The notes under the pieces are model-generated. The model had not been told where the DNA came from, did no database searches, and saw nothing but the letters and a program-made list of their open reading frames with translations. From Vibrio sp. FE10 (GTDB lineage: Bacteria; Pseudomonadota; Gammaproteobacteria; Enterobacterales; Vibrionaceae), in NCBI RefSeq assembly GCF_030297155.1, contig NZ_AP028068.1, positions 2,077,827 through 2,141,826 on the forward strand: a stretch of DNA of 64,000 nt, written 5' to 3'. A program made the position numbers and the translations under genes. This document shows positions 9,510-19,082 of the stretch, one piece after another. Position 1 is the first letter of the stretch. Each line of letters begins with the position of its first letter.

Positions 9510-12500
9510 CTAGTCATCATAAACAGGGAACTGTTCAAATGCGCGACGATAATTCACGTACTCATTAGAGCTCCATAACCTCAATTCTTCTGGGTCATAG
9601 TTGTACACTTCTTTATGAGCCGCATTTGTGGAACTGGTGTTGTTATCCGCAATCTGATTACCAAAGATTTGTGCTAAATCGAATATACGTTCGTGCTCTT
9701 CATCTTCGAATTTACCAATCGAGCTATTTTGTACCGTCTGCAAACTGGATTGAGGGTTACACTTACGTTTCATGTGATCTTCGGTCGACTCGCCATCGAC
9801 TTTAAATCGTAAACACTTCTGACCATCTTCATCATATTCTTCGAACTGATTATCAAACATAAAAAAGCGTGCGAAACCAGTGGTGTCACGAAGAGCAACG
9901 AGCGCCTCTTTATCACCGACAGCGATAATACGAGCTTCGTTGCGATCTCGCGTATTCTTAAACACAGACAGCGCGTTACGGACTCGGTAAGGCAAACCGT
10001 TTAATTTATCTACGCGAGCTTTCTGCTCTTCTGTATATAAGGCGCGTGAAGCTAAAGCATTTGCAAGTGTGTTACGTGAACTCAACGAGTAATTTGTCCC
10101 TTTCCAAGTAAAGTTAATCCCATCTTCGTCGGCATAACTACTATTTGCATAGTTGACATGGATAGAGTCGCTAAAACCAGATACTGAGTCACTCAAACCA
10201 TATTCATTTGCACGGTTATACTTGTTTAGGTTAGCCAATAAGGTTCCAAAGTACGGCACCTTCGTATCTTGGCTAGCTCCCTCAGTCCAATACACAAATG
10301 CTTCATTACCACCCATTGAGAAATAGCGCTTCATTGGCCACAGGTATGAAGGTGTCGCCTCAATTGTTTCGGTAATGTCCTGTTTGTACTTTAGAACCGT
10401 TTCTACGTAATCCCCTTTCCCATCAACAAAAATAGCTTGGCGAGCTTCAGCTCTACCCGTTAAATCGGATAGATACGTATACAAGTGTGAAATTTTGTCT
10501 GACATATCAACCAACGCTAAGCTCGAATTCTCAGTTGACTTGAATGGTGTATCACGCCTAACTAACATCTGTGCTGCGAGTAGTTTGTCTGGCCATACGC
10601 CTAACAAATCAACAGAAGAAGACGATGTTTGATAAGGATTGTTCGCTTTTAAGCTCGCCCATACTTTTCCATCTCGAGTTTCAGAGCGAATGACGATCTC
10701 GTTAGCTTGACTTGCCAACATCTGAACTAACTCTTCATCAAAACAACTGGTTGGAACATCACGATTTTGCGACATACCGCCTTGGTAGGTTAACCAAAGG
10801 TCAGATAACTTAGCGAAACGATAGCGGTTAGGAACTCCAACAACACCACTCAATTCTTCTAATTCACAAACTTTATCTGGTGCTGTTAGCACTTCTAAAA
10901 AGAAGTCTGCTGCCAAATTTGCTGCATTGTAAGTATCACAAATAGGGCGAACACCCGCAGACAAGTTTTCTAATGGAATAGCGTTACCGCGAAAATCCAC
11001 ACAGTTGTTTCCGGCTATTTCTTCAAAAACCTGCCCTTTGTTATTCGTCGTATTTGCACCTAAGTAACGAGCAAACATGAAGTCAATTTCACCAACATTT
11101 TCAACGATATCGCGAATTTTTTGGAACTCACCCATTCGATATAAGAAGTAACTATATTGATGAAATTGTTCAAACCTCTCACGTCCGTTTCTTTGGTTAA
11201 CCGTGTCGTAGCTATCTTTGTATCGCTGAATTCTAAACTCAGTGGCTTCTTGAAGGCTTGTACCTTCGTCAAAACGATCACATAACAAGTTAGTGGTCGT
11301 GTGTTCATCCGTACAATAGCGATAGCTCACTAACGAATCTGGAATACCATTTTGACCCGCGTTAGCTCTTAAGTGTGCAATAACACCCGTCGGATAAACC
11401 TTATAGTCATTAGATAACTGACGGTCATACTCAGCCAGTGAATAGACTTTGCGCTTTTGTGCCCCAGTGGCGTCTACTACTGCGACATCGTCTCCTTCGC
11501 TATTGGTGTTAACGATGAGTTCATTTGTTTCAACCTGACGAGCATAAGCGAAACGTAAAGCGGCCTTGTCATACTTACCGAACGTCAACAGTTCATCAAA
11601 TATTGATGCACCGTAATCCATGATCGAACTGTACGCAGCTGGCTTATCAAGGTGCCCAATTTTGCTTTGTGCAAGCTCAGCCTCTGTATAAAAATGGCTT
11701 TCGTCCGTTGAACCCATAAAGTTATGACGTAAACCAAGGTTATGCCCAAGCTCATGAATCAATGTTGATTTAAACATATGCTTTGAAATCGCTTGGCTTG
11801 CTAGCTTCTGCTGATCAATCGTTAGCGCTTCCCACGTTTTCATTTTGCTTTGATCAGCATCGGCGAAGAAGTCACCTTGGATATAGTCTAAACCCTTCAC
11901 TAAGCCCTTTGACTGGGTACTTAGCCACATCGCATCAACGCTATATACATTCTGCTCAGAGAATCGCTTCAACATATCTTGGCGTTTATAGAATGATTGC
12001 AAAGCGAGGTCTTGGTTGCTGGTATCGTATTTGAAATCCAAATCGGCTTCAGGCAATGAATCGACTAAATTATCTTTGCCCACCAAATTAATTTCGCGTT
12101 CACTCAACGCTGGAACATTGATCGACGGTCCTCGATCTTCCTCGAGCATTTTATTGAACAAATCGATTTCGGTTGGCTCAGAGCTTGATTTCGAAGCGTT
12201 GCTTTTTTCCGCCACAACCGCAGGTTGTACTTTTGCAATTTCTTGGCGGTTGTAACGCTTAGCGAGATCATTCCACGTATGGCGACTTGCGGAACGAATC
12301 ACACCTAAATATTGGTTAACATGCGCGTGAATAATTTCACCCGTTAATGGGTTAGTGGCAGATGGGCCATAGCCAAGAAGTCCGTTGTCTACCGGATCCG
12401 CGATCAGGTTGAATACGTTGTAACGTAAGTCACCCGTTTTTACACCCGCTTTCTTGTCACTATTAACAATGTTAATGCGAGGAACACCTGTGCCTTCTAA

Positions 12501-13457
12501 TGACTGATTTACCTCTTTCATGGTATCGAGCGTAAGTTGTAGGTACGCTTCATTGCCATCATCGAAGTAGCTGTCGCTTAAGTAGTAATCGATCGACTCT
12601 AAATTGGGATTGAATCGGTTAATATAAGAAAAACGAGAACCCTGTACGTTACTCTCACCAGTGTGAGTTTTTACTTCTTTGCTATCGTTGAAGAACCCAA
12701 AGTATGCGCTGTCTTGGCCTTGATAATAGATAGGTTCGTAATTTTCACTTGCTAACTTATCGAGCTTAACAAGAGAATAGAAAAAACGTGTTTTGAACGA
12801 TAAGTCTTTAAGTTCACCACCAAACTGGTATTGATCTTCCGCTTCTGCAGTAAAGGTCCGTTCTACTTCAACGTTAATTACCCCACCCTCAGGGTCGTAC
12901 TCGTATGAAATCAAACGAGGCTCTGCAGACTCAGTAACATTACTTGAGGTATACCAAGCTCTAATTGTGTCTTGAGATAGTGATTTAATCTCTTCATACT
13001 TAGGTACAAAGTGCGTCGCCTGACTCCAAGGCACGTCTTCATCGGCGTTAATTTCTTCTTTATTTGTACACTCACCGTAGCTATTTTCAGCACAACGATA
13101 CTGGCGGAATTCTCCAGGAATTTTGAGTACAGGAGCACGGTTTATTTCCGTATCCCAACGACTTTCATCTGTCGCATTGACCTTATCGCGATCAACTTCT
13201 TCAACATAAATACCATTGGTTTCATCAAAACGAAGCGTTACTAACTTTGGATCGCCTTGGAAAAAGCCACGCTGAGTCATAGCATAGCGAGGAGCTTCAC
13301 CAGTTGACGGCATGTACATCCAAAGTGATTCCGTATCTAAAGATTGAACAGAAATCTCTTCGGTTGGTTTTTCATAGGTGTCATAGGCACGATCTTCGGC
13401 CCCACACCCACTGAGGATTGCGGCCATACTTGCTGCGATAATTGCGTGTTTAAACAT
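9510..13457 (-). CDS. Large lipoprotein zinc metallopeptidase (metzincin, HEXXHXXGXXH)
   Basis: A 1315-residue protein with a lipoprotein signal: the hydrophobic N-terminus ends in the lipobox LSGC, with Cys18 as acylated residue. The full metzincin zinc motif HELGHNLGLRH is at residues 568-578, and a Met-turn (SSIMDYG) lies near residue 613. These features match the large Met-zincin proteins carrying DUF5117/DUF4953-type domains. I infer a periplasm- or surface-anchored endopeptidase. The ATG keeps its own AGGT ribosome binding site. However, an IS630-type element starts about 13 bases upstream and cuts it off from the barrel gene and transporter genes it would otherwise follow. Expression may now depend on the IS. 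The substrate is unknown. Confidence 0.88.
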   Translation of the reverse strand: MFKHAIIAASMAAILSGCGAEDRAYDTYEKPTEEISVQSLDTESLWMYMPSTGEAPRYAMTQRGFFQGDPKLVTLRFDETNGIYVEEVDRDKVNATDESRWDTEINRAPVLKIPGEFRQYRCAENSYGECTNKEEINADEDVPWSQATHFVPKYEEIKSLSQDTIRAWYTSSNVTESAEPRLISYEYDPEGGVINVEVERTFTAEAEDQYQFGGELKDLSFKTRFFYSLVKLDKLASENYEPIYYQGQDSAYFGFFNDSKEVKTHTGESNVQGSRFSYINRFNPNLESIDYYLSDSYFDDGNEAYLQLTLDTMKEVNQSLEGTGVPRINIVNSDKKAGVKTGDLRYNVFNLIADPVDNGLLGYGPSATNPLTGEIIHAHVNQYLGVIRSASRHTWNDLAKRYNRQEIAKVQPAVVAEKSNASKSSSEPTEIDLFNKMLEEDRGPSINVPALSEREINLVGKDNLVDSLPEADLDFKYDTSNQDLALQSFYKRQDMLKRFSEQNVYSVDAMWLSTQSKGLVKGLDYIQGDFFADADQSKMKTWEALTIDQQKLASQAISKHMFKSTLIHELGHNLGLRHNFMGSTDESHFYTEAELAQSKIGHLDKPAAYSSIMDYGASIFDELLTFGKYDKAALRFAYARQVETNELIVNTNSEGDDVAVVDATGAQKRKVYSLAEYDRQLSNDYKVYPTGVIAHLRANAGQNGIPDSLVSYRYCTDEHTTTNLLCDRFDEGTSLQEATEFRIQRYKDSYDTVNQRNGRERFEQFHQYSYFLYRMGEFQKIRDIVENVGEIDFMFARYLGANTTNNKGQVFEEIAGNNCVDFRGNAIPLENLSAGVRPICDTYNAANLAADFFLEVLTAPDKVCELEELSGVVGVPNRYRFAKLSDLWLTYQGGMSQNRDVPTSCFDEELVQMLASQANEIVIRSETRDGKVWASLKANNPYQTSSSSVDLLGVWPDKLLAAQMLVRRDTPFKSTENSSLALVDMSDKISHLYTYLSDLTGRAEARQAIFVDGKGDYVETVLKYKQDITETIEATPSYLWPMKRYFSMGGNEAFVYWTEGASQDTKVPYFGTLLANLNKYNRANEYGLSDSVSGFSDSIHVNYANSSYADEDGINFTWKGTNYSLSSRNTLANALASRALYTEEQKARVDKLNGLPYRVRNALSVFKNTRDRNEARIIAVGDKEALVALRDTTGFARFFMFDNQFEEYDEDGQKCLRFKVDGESTEDHMKRKCNPQSSLQTVQNSSIGKFEDEEHERIFDLAQIFGNQIADNNTSSTNAAHKEVYNYDPEELRLWSSNEYVNYRRAFEQFPVYDD

Positions 13458-13468
13458 AATTTACCTAT

Positions 13469-14566
13469 ATACCGAATCAACTTGAAGATGCAGGCTTGAG
13501 AATCTGAAAATTATCATTAATTCGAGATGTCAAAGAGCCTGCGATCTCTGGAAGAGTCACTGCAAAAAATTGGTCTATTGCCTCCTTGAAGTCCCGTTTT
13601 CTTTTGAAGTAAACGTTGTTCCTCGACTTCTCATTCATTACTTTCCATAGCCGCTCTATTGGGTTGAGGTTTGGGCTGTAAGGTGGAAGATAATGCAGTT
13701 CAATATTCAGGACAAACGCCGCATCTTTGACTAAGTCACTGCGGTGATACCCCGCACCATCTAAGATGATATGAAGCTTATGGGTTAACGGATAACTCTC
13801 TCTTAACTTACAGAAAAAGCGAACAATCGTTTCACTGTTAATGTTCTCATAGTCGTGAACAATGGTTGCACCGATATCCGATAGGTTCAGTGCGCCAATA
13901 ATGTTCAATCGGCTACGATTACCCGTTGTTTCAATCACTTTATCCTGACCAGTTCGTATCCAGCCACGAGATATTTTTGTTGATAGTGTTGGGTGAACTG
14001 CATCAATAAAGACTATCGATTCATCCTCGCCACAGCTTGCCTTTAGCGCTTCATAAGCCTCGATGAAAGCTTGTTGTTTTGCTTCATCAAATTTGTGTGG
14101 AACGCCTTTCGGCTGCTTGTAGCTAAAACCATTGTGGTGAAGCCATTTGTTCATACCAGAAACCGTGTAATCAAGTCCAAATGTCTCTTTAACGTAGGCG
14201 ACAATTTGATGCGTGTGAGAATAGGTTTTCTCAGTCAAATGCTCGATTAGGTGCATGGTTTGAGTTGCAGAAAGCTTGCTTTGGCTTCCGCCATTTTCAG
14301 GCTTAAGTTTTTCAGAGAAAACATAATCACTGAGATGACGAGCAACAGTCGATTCGTGAATACGAAGAGCTTGTGAAATCATAGTCTGACTCCAGCCTTC
14401 AGAAGCCAGCAAAACAGCCTTAATACGGTCGCAGACCCGACTATCACGTTCAATGTCGTGCATTTGTTCGAGTTGTAGTTTCTGCTGAGGAGTCAGTGTA
14501 ATTTTCATGGTTCGTAGCATGATCCTGATTTTAAAGAAAATCAAGCACCTTCAATGATCACGGGTA
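13469..14566 (-). mobile_element. IS630-family insertion sequence
   Basis: About 1.1 kb holding one transposase gene. Both ends read inward from TATACC and share ATCA, TTGAAG, TGC and TTGA blocks, so they are imperfect terminal repeats. The target is TA-rich, as expected for IS630 elements, which insert at TA. The exact edges are uncertain by a few bases because of the alternating TA on both sides. It sits between the barrel gene and the metallopeptidase gene. Confidence 0.82.
13477..14520 (-). CDS. IS630-family transposase
   Basis: An intact DDE transposase. An N-terminal helix-turn-helix (WSQTMISQALRIHESTVARH) is followed by a catalytic core with Asp in VFIDAVHP, Asp in IILDGAGYH and Glu in NLNPIERLWK. 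This is the typical IS630/Tc1-mariner triad. The ATG at 14520 is chosen because AGGA precedes it; the ATG at 14508 (MKITLTPQ) is an equally good start. The stop codon lies inside the left terminal repeat. The gene seems full-length and possibly active. Confidence 0.92.
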   Translation of the reverse strand: MLRTMKITLTPQQKLQLEQMHDIERDSRVCDRIKAVLLASEGWSQTMISQALRIHESTVARHLSDYVFSEKLKPENGGSQSKLSATQTMHLIEHLTEKTYSHTHQIVAYVKETFGLDYTVSGMNKWLHHNGFSYKQPKGVPHKFDEAKQQAFIEAYEALKASCGEDESIVFIDAVHPTLSTKISRGWIRTGQDKVIETTGNRSRLNIIGALNLSDIGATIVHDYENINSETIVRFFCKLRESYPLTHKLHIILDGAGYHRSDLVKDAAFVLNIELHYLPPYSPNLNPIERLWKVMNEKSRNNVYFKRKRDFKEAIDQFFAVTLPEIAGSLTSRINDNFQILKPASSS

Positions 14567-14628
14567 TATTTATAATTATATTACATTTTTATTTCTAACT
14601 ATCTAAATTCAATGCGAACGGAGCAGTA

Positions 14629-15468
14629 TTAGAATTGATAGTTAATCACTGCGTAATAAGTTGTTTTCTTTAAATCGACTAAATCATTAAGAGGGTTTGA
14701 ACCTCTTTCTGGATTGTAATAACTAATGCCATTCGTCAACCCAGCAGAAATAGAAATACTCTTAGTTATTTGGTAGCCCACCTCTTCCCCATGTAATAAA
14801 GTTGGGTCAAACGTGCTCCCGTTATAATCCCATGACTGTCTAGGCATTACGAAAATGTTAAAATAGAAGTCTTCTGCAAAAACATAATCAAGAGAAAATT
14901 GGCTACTCAATTGGTATTCAATAAGCTGATTACCACCGGCTGTTTTATATTCGTGAAAGTTTTTTCTAAGTAATAACGTATTACTTAATGAAAGTCCTTC
15001 AATCCAATTATCGAATGGAGCACTCCACCTGACTTTCAACCTAGTTCCTAACGTTAGATCGTTCCTCCTTGACCATTTGGACGTTGGCAATATTACTCTC
15101 ACCTCACCACTCAGTGATGAACCATCAGTTGGTTTGAATAGTCCATTGCGCCCCCATGAGATAGACGTATCATTCCAGAACTGTCCTCTAGTCCCATATT
15201 CATCACCGTCGGACAAGTGGTAACCTGACGCCACAACCTGGAGTCGAGATTTGTCTGAAAACGAATATCGGACAACGCCAGTTGCAGAAGCCGAACGGTT
15301 TGCTAAAGACGCACTGTCTTCATATCCGTTTCGAGAATAGTCAGCACTAATGTATCCAGACCAAGGATTTTCATTATTTTTGGACTCCCACTCATCTTGC
15401 AAATTATTTGCTAGGGCGAGCGAAGGCGCCACCAGCATAAAAGCTGGCAACATAAGTAGTTTATTCAT
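14629..15468 (-). CDS. Outer-membrane beta-barrel protein of unknown function
   Basis: 279 residues with a signal peptide (cleavage near SLALA-NN), many alternating amphipathic strands rich in Tyr, Ser, Trp and Asn, and a C-terminal strand ending YYAVINYQF. A terminal Phe is the usual signal for barrel assembly. No family is recognised with certainty. It lies 55 bases after the last ATPase gene of the peptide transporter and, without the IS630 insertion, about 70 bases before the metallopeptidase. That position suggests a peptide channel or peptidase partner in the outer membrane; this is inference. Confidence 0.72.
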   Translation of the reverse strand: MNKLLMLPAFMLVAPSLALANNLQDEWESKNNENPWSGYISADYSRNGYEDSASLANRSASATGVVRYSFSDKSRLQVVASGYHLSDGDEYGTRGQFWNDTSISWGRNGLFKPTDGSSLSGEVRVILPTSKWSRRNDLTLGTRLKVRWSAPFDNWIEGLSLSNTLLLRKNFHEYKTAGGNQLIEYQLSSQFSLDYVFAEDFYFNIFVMPRQSWDYNGSTFDPTLLHGEEVGYQITKSISISAGLTNGISYYNPERGSNPLNDLVDLKKTTYYAVINYQF

Positions 15469-15523
15469 ATTTTCCTTCTTGTATTACACTTCCGTATTAT
15501 ATCTAAATTTTCTTTTTGTAATT

Positions 15524-16357
15524 TTAAGCCTGTTTAGCTAACCTCGTTGTTTTTATTTTATTCCTTTGAGATGGATGTGTTATTGGAATAGACGACAATA
15601 ATGTTTTTGTATAATCTTCTTTTGTATTTTTATAAACATCTTCCACACTCCCAAATTCAATTATTTTCCCTTTTTTCATTACGACCACATTATCTGAAAT
15701 GTGCTTAACGACAGAGAGATCATGTGAAATGAAAATAATGGAAAGGTTCATCTCTTTTTGTATTTTCAACAATAGATTTAGTATCTGAGCTTGCACAGAA
15801 ACATCCAATGCCGATACTGACTCATCGCAAATTAATAACTTAGGCTTTAACGCTATTGCCCTAGCAATACCAATACGCTGCCTCTGCCCTCCCGAAAACT
15901 CGTGCGGATAACGAGTTACAGCAGAGTGAGGTAATCCGATTTTATCGAGTAGATCTAAAACCCATTGCTTTCGTTCTTTCTTTGAACCAATACCATGAAT
16001 AATAAAAGGTTCTTCAAGTATGCCGCCGACTGTATGCCTCTGATTCAATGACTCGAGAGGATCCTGAAATACAATCTGCATATCTCGACGAAGTGGACGC
16101 ATTCTTTTGGTGCTGTAATGGGTGATATCTTCGCCTTCAAAAAAGATCTTTCCAGCTGATGGCTCATACAATTTGAGCAATGTTCTACCAAGCGTACTTT
16201 TCCCGCAGCCCGACTCTCCAACCAAACCTAACGTCTCACCTTGTTTCACTGAAAATGAAACGCCGTCAACAGCCTTGATTACATAACCTTTCGCAAATAA
16301 ATTTTTGCCCGATAAAAAGTGCTGCTTTAACCCTTCAATTCTAATGACTTCTGACAT
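15524..16357 (-). CDS. Peptide ABC transporter ATPase (OppF/DppF type)
   Basis: A 277-residue ATPase of a dipeptide/oligopeptide importer. Walker A is GESGCGKST, the Q-loop is FQDPLESLN, the ABC signature is FSGGQRQRIGIARA, Walker B is KLLICDESVSALD and the H-loop is FISHDLSVV. The ATG at 16357 is preferred because GGGGAG lies upstream and the previous gene stops at 16360; the longer frame starts with TTG. It pairs with the ATPase encoded just before it to power two permeases. Confidence 0.92.
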   Translation of the reverse strand: MSEVIRIEGLKQHFLSGKNLFAKGYVIKAVDGVSFSVKQGETLGLVGESGCGKSTLGRTLLKLYEPSAGKIFFEGEDITHYSTKRMRPLRRDMQIVFQDPLESLNQRHTVGGILEEPFIIHGIGSKKERKQWVLDLLDKIGLPHSAVTRYPHEFSGGQRQRIGIARAIALKPKLLICDESVSALDVSVQAQILNLLLKIQKEMNLSIIFISHDLSVVKHISDNVVVMKKGKIIEFGSVEDVYKNTKEDYTKTLLSSIPITHPSQRNKIKTTRLAKQA

Positions 16358-16359
16358 AC

Positions 16360-17229
16360 TCAACTCCCCTTGTATTCTGGGAATTCATTCAAATCAATTG
16401 GGTTAATTTGAATGGTTTGTTTCGGTTCTACATTGAGATCTGGAATTAAGCTCAAGAGTCTTTTTGTATACGGATGTTGTGGGTGATCAAAAAGTTCGAA
16501 AATTTCTGCATGCTCAACAATACGTCCGTCATACATCACAGCGACTTCATCGCAAATTTCCGCCACAACGCCTAGATCATGAGTGATAAAGATCACTGCC
16601 ATCCCAGTCTCTTCTTGAAGCTCTCTTATCAGTTCCAAAATTGATGCTTGAACCGTTACATCTAATGCAGTCGTCGGCTCATCGCATATCAAGATGTCAG
16701 GCTTACATGCAAGAGCTATCGCAATCATTACCCTTTGTCGCATCCCCCCTGACAGGCTATGAGGGTATTCTTTAAAACGTAGTTTTGGCATTGGAATTTC
16801 AACTTTCTCAAGCAAACCAATTGCGTACTCTATCTTTTTAGACTTAGACATCTGGCTATGGTGCAAATCCAGAACCTCGACAATCTGCTTGCCAATTGTC
16901 TGAACAGGGTTTAAGGCAGTCATAGGGTCTTGGAAAATGATTGAGATACGGTTCCCACGCATCTTATGCATCTCATGTTCAGGTACCTCTGTAAGGTCTG
17001 TATCACGATAAATTATTTGTCCAGCCGTAACCTTTCCATAAGGCTTAGGAAGTAGTCCCATAATAGACATGGAAGTTACGCTCTTCCCACTGCCCGACTC
17101 CCCAACCAAACCCAGTGTTTGGCCAGATTTCACGTCAAAGGACACACCTTTTAGTATTTTTATAATGCCGTCATCAGTACTGAATTCAGCTTCTAAGTCA
17201 CGAACTTTTAATACAATGTTTTGGCTCAT
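16360..17229 (-). CDS. Peptide ABC transporter ATPase (OppD/DppD type)
   Basis: The second ATPase half of the peptide importer. Walker A is GESGSGKSV, the signature is [15 protein letters not shown], Walker B is [14 protein letters not shown] and the tail [12 protein letters not shown] is typical of OppD/DppD. The start [13 protein letters not shown] at 17229 is chosen because AAGGA lies about 10 bases upstream and 13 bases separate it from the previous stop. An ATG at 17265 would overlap the binding-protein gene. It sits between the binding-protein gene and the OppF-type gene. Confidence 0.92.
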   Translation of the reverse strand: MSQNIVLKVRDLEAEFSTDDGIIKILKGVSFDVKSGQTLGLVGESGSGKSVTSMSIMGLLPKPYGKVTAGQIIYRDTDLTEVPEHEMHKMRGNRISIIFQDPMTALNPVQTIGKQIVEVLDLHHSQMSKSKKIEYAIGLLEKVEIPMPKLRFKEYPHSLSGGMRQRVMIAIALACKPDILICDEPTTALDVTVQASILELIRELQEETGMAVIFITHDLGVVAEICDEVAVMYDGRIVEHAEIFELFDHPQHPYTKRLLSLIPDLNVEPKQTIQINPIDLNEFPEYKGS

Positions 17230-17242
17230 TCCACGTTCATCC

Positions 17243-19069
17243 TTAGAGCTTATATCTGTCATCAATGATAGTGATGGGTGGATACGCCTTACCTTCTTTA
17301 GAAGCCAACTGAGTTTCTTTTTTTAGGTCTGTATCAATCCAGAAATTACTGGTATCTAAAATATTGAACATGGCGCCAGTTTTCTTAGTCATTGGGTTCT
17401 TTGGGAACTTAATCCAACGCCAGTAGGCATCTCGTGTATAAGGCACCATATAGCCAGGTACAATGACATACGCATCCTTTATTTTTCTTTGAATGTTCTG
17501 AGATAGCTGCTGTTTTCTTTCCATATCAAACTCAGAAATAAACGCCTCAATTTTCTGATCTAGCTCTGGTGAACTAAAATTTGTATGGTTATTCGTTTGA
17601 GGACGGTTGGCATTGGTCGAATGAAAGTACTCTTTGTAAGCGGGTATCTCTCCTCCTCCCATATTCAGAAAGGCTAATTGGTGCTTTTTCTCTAGAATAA
17701 ATTTGAATGCAGCAGAACCATCGACAAGATTTAAGTCAAGTTCTAGGCCAGCTAACTTCGCTTGCTCTTTTAGATAGGCAATTCTTGGTGTCCAAATGTT
17801 GTAGCCATAAGTAATCTTAAAGCTCAAACGAACCCCACTGGCATTCATGCGGATACCATCAGAACCGATACTATCGAAGCCTGCAGATTCGAAATAACCA
17901 ATCGCAAGTTCAGGTCTAAACGGTGGGGCCTCTACACCCTCTAAATCATATTTACCGTGTCCAAACCCCATAGCATGAGGTTTTCGGGAGTAATCGCCTC
18001 GTAACACGTTTTTGATCATGCCATCAAAGTCAGTAGCGTAAGTGATGCCTTTTCGAACATTGATATTGTTCAGAAGTGGCATGGATGTGTTTATCCATAA
18101 GCCGCCAGCGCCTTGTGGCCTTTGATTGAAGCCCCAGAATTTCTGTATAAAACCATGACTAAAGGGTTCTGAACTGGTTTTCTCATGCCATAATTGAGGC
18201 TGTACCATTGCAAACGTGTCTAGCTTTCCTTTTTCAAAGTGCTTACGTGCAATATCACTATCACGAATTACCTTGATGCGAAGTTTTTCCACATTAAATC
18301 GGTTCTTATAATATTTATTTCCGTAACCCCACCAGTCATCACCAACATGTGAAAACGTAATGCTGCGGCCTTTATTTACTTTCGATATGTAATAAGGCGA
18401 CGTTGTAGGCTCTGGCTTGAAGTTGTATTTGCGAACAAAATTATCATCCATCCCATCCTTATTCCCATCGTTAATATCAACAAAATGATGCTCGGGACGA
18501 GGCTGGACTCCGTGACTCGGCATATTGATAAGAGCCATAAGTTCATCATTACTTTTAGGTTCGGCCATCGTAATACTGATCGTATAGTCATCGAATTTTT
18601 CAACGGTCGTGATGCTGTTGCGGAAAAAGTCGCTATACCAAGGATCAATAATGTCTTTGGAACGGTAATACGTAAGCATAAATAGATAGTCGTCAGCCGT
18701 TACCGCTTCCCCATCAGACCATTTCGCGTCGGGATTCAGCCTGAAATAAACCGTCTGGTGATCGTTCCCAAATGCCCATTCATTCGCCAGCTGTGGAATC
18801 CAATTGTCGGTATTTGGATGTCGTTGTGCCAATTTAGGCGTGCCATCCATTAAATAGAAGCGAATACCTGAATTCGCGTCAGGCCCCACTGAACGTAATG
18901 TTTGTGGAAAACTAGGCATAAAGCTACGTAAAGTACCGCCACGCTTAGCCTCTTCAGAAGCAAAAACGGGGTCATCCCAATTACTTTGCCATTCCAAATT
19001 ATTTGGTGTTTGTTGTGCTTGAGCTAAGAAACTCAACAACAAAGCGAATAGTCCGTATCTGTACATCAT
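17243..19069 (-). CDS. Periplasmic peptide-binding protein, solute-binding family 5 (YejA-like)
   Basis: About 608 residues with a signal peptide (LLSFLAQAQQ). Family 5 features include the early segment WAFGNDHQTVYFRLNPDAKWSDG (positions about 18700-18790), GEAVTADD, and the C-terminal YMVPYTRDAYWRW. The length and the pattern match YejA-type binding proteins, which capture oligopeptides for a cognate ABC permease. The gene lies between the permease pair and the ATPase pair. A second, diverged YejA-like protein is encoded at 25334-27229. The ligand is not known. Confidence 0.88.
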   Translation of the reverse strand: MMYRYGLFALLLSFLAQAQQTPNNLEWQSNWDDPVFASEEAKRGGTLRSFMPSFPQTLRSVGPDANSGIRFYLMDGTPKLAQRHPNTDNWIPQLANEWAFGNDHQTVYFRLNPDAKWSDGEAVTADDYLFMLTYYRSKDIIDPWYSDFFRNSITTVEKFDDYTISITMAEPKSNDELMALINMPSHGVQPRPEHHFVDINDGNKDGMDDNFVRKYNFKPEPTTSPYYISKVNKGRSITFSHVGDDWWGYGNKYYKNRFNVEKLRIKVIRDSDIARKHFEKGKLDTFAMVQPQLWHEKTSSEPFSHGFIQKFWGFNQRPQGAGGLWINTSMPLLNNINVRKGITYATDFDGMIKNVLRGDYSRKPHAMGFGHGKYDLEGVEAPPFRPELAIGYFESAGFDSIGSDGIRMNASGVRLSFKITYGYNIWTPRIAYLKEQAKLAGLELDLNLVDGSAAFKFILEKKHQLAFLNMGGGEIPAYKEYFHSTNANRPQTNNHTNFSSPELDQKIEAFISEFDMERKQQLSQNIQRKIKDAYVIVPGYMVPYTRDAYWRWIKFPKNPMTKKTGAMFNILDTSNFWIDTDLKKETQLASKEGKAYPPITIIDDRYKL

Positions 19070-19082
19070 CACTTCCTAGTGC

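Noticed and set aside
9510..13457. Reading the metallopeptidase as a toxin of the HEXXH type secreted to the medium.
   Set aside because: The lipobox cysteine anchors it to the membrane, and the metzincin motif with this length fits an anchored peptidase better.
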